Shown: in pieces, positions 21,984-27,951 of the stretch | Layout of the letters: every line of letters starts with the position of its first letter | How positions within the stretch are numbered: the first letter of the stretch is position 1 | Assembly: GCA_004556985.1 (NCBI GenBank) | Contig: SFFC01000019.1 | Coordinates: 1 to 27,951, forward strand | Direction: 5' to 3' | Length of the DNA stretch: 27,951 nt | DNA from: Clostridiales bacterium | GTDB taxonomy: Bacteria; Bacillota; Clostridia; Christensenellales; Aristaeellaceae | Notes under the pieces: generated by a model | What the model saw: only the letters and a program-made list of their open reading frames with translations | The model's database searches: none | Told to the model about the DNA's origin: nothing | Position numbers and translations under genes: made by a program

Positions 21984-22744
21984 ATGCGTTTTTACATCTG
22001 GAAGAGCGGCAGAGCCGCATCGGCATGTTCCTGTCGGAGATCGCCGCGCCCAACCTGATGCGCCTGTACAGGAGCTGTGGGCTGGACTTCGTCATCATCG
22101 ACTGCGAGCACGGCTATTTCAGCCACGCGCAGGTGGCGGCGCTGGCGGCTGTGGCCAACGGCGTCGGCCTGACGGCGATTGTGCGCGTGCCCTGCATTTC
22201 CCGGGAGCACATTCAAAAGGTGTTTGACCTGGGCGCGGACGGCATTCTGGTGCCGATGACGGGAACCGCAGAGCAGATCGCGCAGGCTGTCGAATACGCC
22301 AAATACTATCCGCTGGGCAAGCGCGGCGCCTCGACGATGCGCCCGCACAGCGAATACAATCCCGGAAAGCTCGCAGAGTACATGGAAAAGGCCAACGGGC
22401 GGACGATGGTCTTCGCGCAGATCGAGACGGACGAGGGCGTGCGCAACGCGCGGGATATCGCCGCCGTGCCGGGCGTGAGCGGGCTGTTCGTCGGCCCCAA
22501 CGACCTCTCCATCGATTACGGCAGGCCGGGCGAGTCCTCGACGCCGGAGATGGAGCATGCGTACCGGGCGGTCGTGGAGGCGGGCAAAGCCGTAGGCAAG
22601 CCCACGGGCATCATCACGGGCAACATGCCGCTGATCCGGCATTGCGAGGCGCTGGGCATGCAGCTCTTCTCCTGCAACAGCGAGGTGGGGCTTCTGGCCA
22701 AGCAGATCAAGAGCATGATCGCCGACTTCCGCGCGGAGTCCTGA
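21980..22744 (+). CDS. HpcH/HpaI-family class II aldolase
   Basis: 254 residues. The family cleaves 4-hydroxy-2-oxo acids to pyruvate and an aldehyde with a divalent metal. The active site is present: VIIDCEHGYFS (H44), IVRVP (R69), DLGADGILVPM, the metal ligands in FAQIET (E149) and LFVGPNDLS (D175). GTG 21980 overlaps the kinase stop (GTGA) and has a GGGGGAG site 8 bases upstream, so translation is coupled to the kinase. It is the last gene of the operon. The pathway product would be pyruvate, phosphoenolpyruvate-like acids or a phosphorylated aldehyde (inference). Confidence 0.9.
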   Translation: MNAFLHLEERQSRIGMFLSEIAAPNLMRLYRSCGLDFVIIDCEHGYFSHAQVAALAAVANGVGLTAIVRVPCISREHIQKVFDLGADGILVPMTGTAEQIAQAVEYAKYYPLGKRGASTMRPHSEYNPGKLAEYMEKANGRTMVFAQIETDEGVRNARDIAAVPGVSGLFVGPNDLSIDYGRPGESSTPEMEHAYRAVVEAGKAVGKPTGIITGNMPLIRHCEALGMQLFSCNSEVGLLAKQIKSMIADFRAES

Positions 22745-22780
22745 GCCCGCCGGGGGAGGAGTTTCAAAAAGGACGGACAG

Positions 22781-22801
22781 AAAAAGCCGGCTGATGCCGG
22801 C
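22781..22801 (-). terminator. Terminator of the amidohydrolase gene
   Basis: Arms GCCGGC and GCCGGC around TGAT (22786-22801), followed on the minus strand by five T (22781-22785). It lies about 110 bases beyond the amidohydrolase stop. Confidence 0.65.
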
Positions 22802-22811
22802 CGGACAGAAG

Positions 22812-22901
22812 GGGCTGTCAGGCTAAACCCGGACATTTCAAGCAAAACGGAATTTGCTTTCAGGAATGTTCAGGATTCGCTTGACAGCCCTGTTTTGTTT
22901 T
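22812..22901 (+). terminator. Very long imperfect hairpin, probable terminator or MITE relic
   Basis: Perfect outer arms GGGCTGTCA (22812-22820) and TGACAGCCC (22882-22890). The pairing continues inward with scattered mismatches and G-U pairs to AAGCAAA/TTTGCTT, about 35 bases per arm, then a 6-base loop. On the plus strand it is followed by TGTTTTGTTTTG. It lies between two convergent operons. Confidence 0.75.
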
Positions 22902-22913
22902 GCGGGGATGAAA

Positions 22914-24089
22914 TCAGGCTTCCTCAAAGCGCACATGGGTCGGCTGGGCGACGCCGTTGATGAAGACATGCGCGACGCTCGTGCTGATCTCGAAGCAGCT
23001 GCCGTCCATGACGACCAGATCGGCGTCCTTGCCGACCTCGATGGAGCCGACGCGGTCCTCGATGCCGATGTGTTTGGCGGGGTTGATCGTGATGGCCTGC
23101 AGCGCGTGGAACGGGTCGAGGCCCGCATGCACAGCGAAGCCCGCGCACAGCGGCAGAAACTTGAGCGGCGTGACCGGCGCATCGGTGATGATGCTGATCG
23201 TGCAGCCCGCCTTGTCAAGGATCGCCGGGGTCTCCCAGGTCTTCTTGCGCAGCTCGTACTTGCTCGCGTTGCCGAAGGTCGGGCCGACGGCCATCGGGAT
23301 ATGCTCCGCAGCGAGCAGGTCGGCGACGAGGTGGCCCTCGGTGCAATGCTCCAGCGTCAGCTTGACGCCGAATTCCTTCGCAATGCGGATGGCGGTGAAC
23401 ATGTCGTCCGCCTGATGGGCGTGCGCCTTGAGCGGGATCTCGCCGCGGATGACCGGCAGAAGCGCGTTCAGCTTCATGTCAAACGGCGGCAGCTTGCTCT
23501 CGTCGTTGCCGGCGGCGCGGAGCCTGCGGTCGTATTCCTTCGCCCTGAAGAGCATCTCGCGCAGCTTCGCCGCGGTAGACATGCGCGAGGAATTGCCCTT
23601 CTCGCGGTAGCAGCGCTTGGGATTCTCGCCGAACGCGCACTTCATCGCCACGTCCGCGCGCACGAGCATCTCCTCCACGCGCCGGCCCGTCGTCTTGATC
23701 GCCGCAAACGTGCCGCCCAGGACGTTGGAGCTGCCCGGGCCTGTGCACACGCAGGTGACGCCGGCGGCCGCCGCCTCGGCAAAGGCGTAGTCGCCCGGCT
23801 TGATGCCGTCGATCGCGCGCAGCTGCGGGGTCAAAATGTCGCCATACTCGTTGTAGTCCTGGCCCTCGTAGCCGATGCCGTAGCCGTCCAGGCCGATATG
23901 GCCGTGCGCCTCGACAAAGCCGGGATAGACGCGCAGGCCTGAGACATCCACGATCTCGCAGCCGTCGGGCACGGAGAGGCCCAGACCAATGGCGGCAATT
24001 TTGCCGCCTTCGCAGAGAATATCCGCGTCAAAGGGTTCGCTGTGAACGGCGTCATAGACCATGCCGCCGCGAAGAAGCACCGCGTTCAT
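22914..24089 (-). CDS. Metal-dependent amidohydrolase (imidazolonepropionase-like)
   Basis: 391 residues of the amidohydrolase superfamily. The metal site is readable: EAHGHIG (H62, H64), K150 in AMKCAFGEN, KAHAHQADD (H223, H225), TLEHCTEG (H248) and ITDAPV (D303). A beta-sandwich part is formed from both ends (GMVYDAV..., KDADLVVMDG...). The family hydrolyses cyclic amides or amino-acid derivatives; the substrate is not known. ATG 24089 lies 8 bases from AGGAGG, while the upstream in-frame ATG at 24125 has no ribosome site and lies in the -10. It has no signal peptide and is divergent from a polar amino-acid ABC transporter, which hints that the transporter may bring in its substrate or relatives. 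Confidence 0.88.
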   Translation of the reverse strand: MNAVLLRGGMVYDAVHSEPFDADILCEGGKIAAIGLGLSVPDGCEIVDVSGLRVYPGFVEAHGHIGLDGYGIGYEGQDYNEYGDILTPQLRAIDGIKPGDYAFAEAAAAGVTCVCTGPGSSNVLGGTFAAIKTTGRRVEEMLVRADVAMKCAFGENPKRCYREKGNSSRMSTAAKLREMLFRAKEYDRRLRAAGNDESKLPPFDMKLNALLPVIRGEIPLKAHAHQADDMFTAIRIAKEFGVKLTLEHCTEGHLVADLLAAEHIPMAVGPTFGNASKYELRKKTWETPAILDKAGCTISIITDAPVTPLKFLPLCAGFAVHAGLDPFHALQAITINPAKHIGIEDRVGSIEVGKDADLVVMDGSCFEISTSVAHVFINGVAQPTHVRFEEA

Positions 24090-24124
24090 CGAAATGACCT
24101 CCTGTAGCTGTTGTGTTTTTTTCA

Positions 24125-24153
24125 ATCATACACCTTTTTGCGCGCCACGGCAA
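24125..24153 (-). promoter_or_regulatory. Amidohydrolase promoter
   Basis: On the minus strand TTGCCG (24148-24153), 17-base spacer, TATGAT (24125-24130). The start codon is about 35 bases downstream. Confidence 0.55.
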
Positions 24154-24226
24154 GGGGAGAATCCGCCGGGTCCGGGGAATGGATTTGGTAATCCTATAAA
24201 AATCGATCATCAGATTTGTATTTTTA

Positions 24227-24255
24227 TTGACATTGGCGCTGCACGGGCGTATGAT
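24227..24255 (+). promoter_or_regulatory. Promoter of the amino-acid ABC transporter operon
   Basis: Consensus TTGACA (24227-24232), 17-base spacer, TATGAT (24250-24255), with AT-rich DNA upstream. The leader is about 50 bases. Confidence 0.8.
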
Positions 24256-24310
24256 AGGCGCGTTCAGAAGAAGAGAGCGGACGAACCGCTGTATAAGGAG
24301 GAATTTCCCC

Positions 24311-25111
24311 ATGAAGAGACTCATGACGATGCTGCTGGCGCTTGCGCTGATCTGCGCGGCGTCGCTGGGCGCGGCGCAGACGCTGCGCGTGGGCATGGAA
24401 TGCAACTATGCGCCCTACAACTGGACGCAGAGCGAGGCGAGCGAGGACGCCGTGGAGATCGCCGCGGGCGGCTATGCGGACGGCTACGACGTGCGCATCG
24501 CGAGGATCATCGCGCAGAAGCTGGGCATGGACCTGGAGATCGTGAAGACGGAATGGGACGGCTTGACCCCAGCGCTGCTCTCGGGCAACATCGACGTGAT
24601 CATTGCGGGTATGAGCCCGACGGAGGAGCGCAAGCTGACCATCGACTTCACCGACGCCTACTACGTCACGGAGCTGACCGTCGTCGTGCGCAAGGACAGC
24701 CCGTTCGCCGCGGCGACGAGCCTCGCCGACTTGGCGGGCGCGAAGATCACCGGCCAGATGAGCACGTTCCACTATGAGATGATCGACCAGATTCCGGGCG
24801 TCGTCAGGATGCCCGCGCAGGACACGTTCCCGACGATGATCGTCGCCGTCAGCTCCGGCGCGATCGACGGCTACATCGCCGACCGGCCGGGCGCGGTCTC
24901 CGCGACGAGCTCGAACCCCGATCTGACCTTCCTGAGCTTTGCCGAGGGCGAGGGCTTTGAGGTCGCGCCGGAGGACGCGGAAATCGCCGTGGGCATCCGC
25001 CAGGGCAGCGAGCTCAAGGCGCAGATCAATGAGATTCTCGCCGGGATCACCGACGAGGAGCGCAACGCGATCATGGACGCGGCGGTCGCCGCGCAGCCGC
25101 TGAGCGAATAA
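24311..25111 (+). CDS. Amino-acid ABC transporter substrate-binding protein (family 3)
   Basis: 266 residues. A signal peptide (1-22, cleavage near GAA-Q) has no lipobox. LRVGMECNYAPYNW starts the mature fold, followed by GYDVRIARIIAQKLG, WDGLTPALLSGNIDVIIAGM and SPTEERK with the carboxylate-binding Arg (R107). GYIADRPGA near 188 supplies the Asp (D191) that usually holds the amino group. These point to a polar amino acid or close derivative. The AGGAGG site lies 9 bases before ATG 24311. A hairpin (25135-25167, arms CTTCCG and CGGAAG) follows the stop without a T tract and may protect the mRNA. Confidence 0.93.
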   Translation: MKRLMTMLLALALICAASLGAAQTLRVGMECNYAPYNWTQSEASEDAVEIAAGGYADGYDVRIARIIAQKLGMDLEIVKTEWDGLTPALLSGNIDVIIAGMSPTEERKLTIDFTDAYYVTELTVVVRKDSPFAAATSLADLAGAKITGQMSTFHYEMIDQIPGVVRMPAQDTFPTMIVAVSSGAIDGYIADRPGAVSATSSNPDLTFLSFAEGEGFEVAPEDAEIAVGIRQGSELKAQINEILAGITDEERNAIMDAAVAAQPLSE

Positions 25112-25245
25112 GCGGCGGGCGGGGCCCGCGCCCACTTCCGAACGGGTTGGATTCGCCCGACCGGAAGCTGTACACAAATCAGGACTCTATACGGACTGTC
25201 GGCATGGCTCCGGCAGCCCTTTCTTCATCAGAGAGAGGAGATCAC

Positions 25246-26088
25246 ATGCCAACAGCAAACACTTCCTTCTTCGGCTGGGTTGCCTTCCTGCTGCAGAAGT
25301 ACGGCACGCTCTTCCTGCGCGGCACGGGCATGACCCTGCTCATCGCGCTGACGGGCACGCTCTTCGGCTTTGTCATCGGATTGCTGGTCGCCATCGTGCG
25401 CTCGTTTTCGCCCGCGCCGGAGCGGCCAGGCCGCCATGGCACGCTGGAGGGCGCGCTCTGCGCCGCGCGCGGCGCGCTGCTGCGACTGGCGCAGCTGCTG
25501 CTGGGCGCGTACATCCAGGTCTTCCGCGGCACGCCGATGATCGTGCAGGCGGTCGTCATCTACTACGGCGCGCAGTACGCGGGCATGTACATGGACACGA
25601 CGTTCGCCGCGATCTTCATCATCTCCATCAACACCGGCGCGTACATGGCGGAGATCATCCGCGGCGGCATCATCTCCATCGACAAGGGCCAGTTCGAGGC
25701 TGCGCACGCCATCGGCATGACTCACTGGCAGACGATGACGACCGTCGTGCTGCCGCAGGCGATCCGCAACATCCTGCCCTCCGTGGGCAACGAGCTGATC
25801 GTCAACATCAAGGATTCCTCCGTGCTCAACGTCATCTCCGTTTCGGAGCTGTTCTTCCAGGCGAAGAGCGCGGCGGGCGCGTATTACCGCTACTTTGAGG
25901 TCTACTTCATCATCGCGGTGATCTATCTGATTCTGACGCTGACGGTCAGCCGCGTGCTGCGCTGGGTGGAGCGCAGGATGGACGGCCCGGACAACTACGT
26001 CATCCACGGCTCGCAGAGCGACAGCCGCGCGGAGATCGTCGTCAGCCGGGAAAACGAGGAGGAGGTGAGCCGGTCATGGAAAGCGTGA
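25246..26088 (+). CDS. Amino-acid ABC transporter permease
   Basis: A 280-residue HisM/GlnP-type membrane protein. The first helix (LLIALTGTLFGFVIGLLVAI, about 27-46) is followed by an unusually long loop of about 34 residues before YIQVFRGTPMIVQAVVIYYG. The ATPase-contact EAA loop is EAAHAIGMTHWQTMTTVVLP. The C-terminal tail after the last helix is long and acidic. ATG 25246 lies 5 bases from AGAGGAG; upstream in-frame codons are not supported. The 3' end overlaps the ATPase gene by 13 bases. Confidence 0.92.
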   Translation: MPTANTSFFGWVAFLLQKYGTLFLRGTGMTLLIALTGTLFGFVIGLLVAIVRSFSPAPERPGRHGTLEGALCAARGALLRLAQLLLGAYIQVFRGTPMIVQAVVIYYGAQYAGMYMDTTFAAIFIISINTGAYMAEIIRGGIISIDKGQFEAAHAIGMTHWQTMTTVVLPQAIRNILPSVGNELIVNIKDSSVLNVISVSELFFQAKSAAGAYYRYFEVYFIIAVIYLILTLTVSRVLRWVERRMDGPDNYVIHGSQSDSRAEIVVSRENEEEVSRSWKA

Positions 26089-26807
26089 TCGAGGTGCGCG
26101 GCCTGCACAAGGCGTTTGGCAGCCATGAGGTGCTGCGGGGCATCGACTTCGCCGCGAAGAAGGGCGAGGTCACCTGCATCATCGGCTCCTCCGGCTCGGG
26201 CAAATCGACGCTGCTGCGCTGCATCAACTTGCTGGAGACGCCCGACGCGGGCGAGATTCTCTACCACGGCGAGAACATCCTCACCGGCCGGGTCAACATG
26301 CCGCGCTACCACGCGAAGGTCGGCATGGTGTTTCAGCAGTTCAACCTCTTTGGCAACATGGACGTGCTGGGCAACTGCGTGACCGGGCAGATGAAGGTCC
26401 TGAGGCGCTCGCGCGAGGAGAGCGAGCAAAGCGCGCTCAAGTACCTCAAAAAGGTCGGCATGGAGGCCTATGTCAGCGCCAAGCCGCGCCAGCTTTCGGG
26501 CGGACAGAAGCAGCGCGTCGCCATCGCCCGCGCGCTGGCGATGGACCCGGAGGTTATCCTCTTTGACGAGCCAACGAGCGCGCTCGACCCGGAGATGGTC
26601 GGCGAGGTGCTCGCCGTCATGCAGAACCTCGCGCAGGAGGGCCTGACGATGCTCGTCGTCACGCACGAGATGGGCTTTGCCCGCGCGGTCGCCGACCAGG
26701 TCGTCTTCATGGACGGCGGCGTGATCTGCGAGCAGGGCACCCCGCAGCAGGTGCTGGGCGCGCCGAAATCCGCGAGGCTCCGAAGCTTCCTGAGCAGCAT
26801 GCTCTGA
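26076..26807 (+). CDS. Amino-acid ABC transporter ATP-binding protein
   Basis: A 243-residue ATPase with a full motif set: Walker A GSSGSGKST (38-46), Q-loop VFQQFNLF, signature LSGGQKQR, Walker B VILFDEPTSALD and H-loop VTHEMGFA. It matches the GlnQ/HisP group that works with family 3 binding proteins. ATG 26076 lies within the end of the permease gene, 10 bases from GAGGAGG, so the two are translationally coupled. A strong terminator follows. Confidence 0.95.
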   Translation: MESVIEVRGLHKAFGSHEVLRGIDFAAKKGEVTCIIGSSGSGKSTLLRCINLLETPDAGEILYHGENILTGRVNMPRYHAKVGMVFQQFNLFGNMDVLGNCVTGQMKVLRRSREESEQSALKYLKKVGMEAYVSAKPRQLSGGQKQRVAIARALAMDPEVILFDEPTSALDPEMVGEVLAVMQNLAQEGLTMLVVTHEMGFARAVADQVVFMDGGVICEQGTPQQVLGAPKSARLRSFLSSML

Positions 26808-26831
26808 GGCGCAAAACAGACAACCGACAGC

Positions 26832-26875
26832 CCGGCATTTCACGAGGACCAACCGTGAAATGCCGGTTTTTCTTT
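26832..26875 (+). terminator. Terminator of the amino-acid ABC operon
   Basis: Perfect 13-base arms CCGGCATTTCACG (26832-26844) and CGTGAAATGCCGG (26854-26866), then TTTTTCTTT. Confidence 0.93.
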
Positions 26876-26985
26876 GCCGCCGAGTCAGCACCCTCCTGTA
26901 CATGCAAAGAATTGTCCATATGCCCGCATGAAAGGCCCGGAGCCGCGTATATATATGAAGCATGAGGACAAGGAGGGACAAGGAC

Positions 26986-27951
26986 GTGAAAAAAGGGATG
27001 GCTGCGTGGATGGCGGCGCTTGCGGCGCTGCTGATGACGGCGCTGCTCAGCGGCGCGGCGGCGCAGGAGGAGATGCGCGTGTACATCGCGCAGGATACGC
27101 TCGCGCGTCAGACGGCGGAGCGGGTTGTGTCGCTGCTTCGGGAGGCATTCCCGCAGGGGGACTGGACGGCCGTTTACGCGGAGGAGGAGGGCGATCTTCG
27201 CGCGCTCGTGCTCGCCGACCGGGCTCCGCAGCTGGCGATCTGCTCCCCACAGGAGGCGAGGCCCTGGGCCCGGGAGGGGCTGCTGCTCGCGCTGGACGGA
27301 CAGACGGAGGAGCTTGCGCGCATCGAGCCGGAGGTGGCCGACACCTGCGTCCTGGAGGAGACGCTCTTCATGCTCCCGCTCGCGGCCCGCTGCCGGGAGA
27401 TGGCCGTCAACGGGGAGCTCGTCAACGCGCACGGCTTCGGCTACCTGCTTGACCCGGTTGCGCACCCGGTCTGGTATCCGTCGGAGCTCAACCAGCTGCT
27501 GGAAGAATTCGCGATTCACGACCTGACCGCCGTGGACATCTGGCTGGAGGACGACGGCGCGGCGCTGGAGGCATTCGTGCAGGCGGTCGGCGGCGGCGCG
27601 ATGCTGCAAAGCGACGGCACGTTTGAGCCGGGCGCGGCGCTGACGGGGCTCGTCTGGCTGCGCGACATGGTACTGGGCGGGCTCGTCGGCGTCGCGGGCA
27701 GCCGGGAGGAGGCGCTTTCCCGGTTCCTCGCCGGGGAGACGGCGCTGTTCATCGACTGGACAGAGGAGGACGAGATGCGCAGCGCGCAGGCCGTGTCGGA
27801 CGCGGAGCTCGAGCTGAAAAAGATCTCCTACCCGACGCCGCTGGGCGTGCCCGTGCATGCGTTTGAGCTGGTCGGCGCATCGGTGTTTTTGAGCGAGCGC
27901 AGCGCACAGACCGTGCTGGCGCTCAGCGCGCTGCGCTTCCTCGCCGGGGAC
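26986..27951 (+). CDS. Extracellular solute-binding protein, family-1-like (5' part)
   Basis: 322 codons are present with no stop before the window edge. GTG 26986 lies 8 bases from AGGAGGG and opens a Sec signal peptide (KK, Ala/Leu-rich core, cleavage near GAAA-Q at about 26-27). The mature part resembles sugar-type binding proteins in outline: LVLADRAPQLAICSPQEA followed by WAREGLLLALDGQ, EETLFMLPLAARCREMAVN near 125, and a C-lobe with ALSRFLAGETALFIDW. It has no Cys at the cleavage site, so it is not a lipoprotein. An ATG four codons downstream is possible but less well placed. The ligand is unknown. Upstream is only an AT-rich TATATATA stretch at 26948 without a good -35. Confidence 0.7.
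   Translation, partial: MKKGMAAWMAALAALLMTALLSGAAAQEEMRVYIAQDTLARQTAERVVSLLREAFPQGDWTAVYAEEEGDLRALVLADRAPQLAICSPQEARPWAREGLLLALDGQTEELARIEPEVADTCVLEETLFMLPLAARCREMAVNGELVNAHGFGYLLDPVAHPVWYPSELNQLLEEFAIHDLTAVDIWLEDDGAALEAFVQAVGGGAMLQSDGTFEPGAALTGLVWLRDMVLGGLVGVAGSREEALSRFLAGETALFIDWTEEDEMRSAQAVSDAELELKKISYPTPLGVPVHAFELVGASVFLSERSAQTVLALSALRFLAGD

Noticed and set aside
1..27951. CRISPR array, tRNA or rRNA genes, transposase or phage genes
   Set aside because: No regularly spaced repeats, no cloverleaf or rRNA sequence and no such protein motifs were recognised by eye.

Overview
The window is GC-rich bacterial DNA with dense coding on both strands, short gaps, strong GGAGG-type ribosome binding sites, many GTG starts and canonical TTGACA/TATAAT promoters. 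A DnaX of Clostridia-like type, an NfnB/GltA-like flavoprotein, glycerate kinase, GntP, TRAP and amino-acid ABC transporters all suggest an anaerobic fermenter, most likely a GC-rich member of the Clostridia. The exported proteins have plain Sec signal peptides and no clear lipobox, which is unusual for a monoderm, so the phylum is left open. No rRNA, tRNA, CRISPR array, phage gene or transposase was seen.

Layout. 1-770: 3' end of an NADPH-linked glutamate synthase small subunit/NfnB-like gene. 867-4735 (minus): glycerate module, namely GntP-family permease, MOFRL-type glycerate 2-kinase and CdaR-family regulator. 4884-6098 (minus): peptidase T. 6295-9624: exported flavin cluster, with a secreted nitroreductase-like protein and an FMN-binding-domain protein on the minus strand, divergent from the flavin transferase ApbE on the plus strand. 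9711-10628 (minus): AEC-family carrier, divergent from dnaX (10743-12395). 12471-13694 (minus): secreted metallophosphoesterase. 14109-15626: a second secreted protein with a C-terminal FMN-attachment domain, as a single-gene unit with a strong promoter, structured leader and strong terminator. 15822-22744: ketopantoate-reductase-family enzyme, then a GntR/FadR regulator, TRAP transporter (P, Q, M), FGGY kinase and HpcH/HpaI aldolase. 22914-24089 (minus): metal-dependent amidohydrolase, divergent from a polar amino-acid ABC transporter (24311-26807). 26986-end: start of a family-1-like solute-binding protein, cut by the window edge.

How the parts work together. The glycerate module would import glycerate, or a related small hydroxy-acid, and phosphorylate it to 2-phosphoglycerate, with its own regulator last in the operon. 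The TRAP operon looks like a complete catabolic unit for a sugar or sugar acid: uptake, ATP-dependent phosphorylation, retro-aldol cleavage. Its GntR protein probably acts at three 20-bp-phased repeats overlapping the promoter. The most interesting part is the flavin set. ApbE can attach FMN covalently to the SGAT-type sites in the two exported FMN-binding proteins, and an exported nitroreductase-like protein shares the cluster. Together they suggest an extracytosolic flavin redox chain with an unusual terminal reductase.

A recurring feature is an intrinsic terminator inside an operon just after its first gene (glycerate, flavin and TRAP operons), which would give more of the first product than of the later ones.
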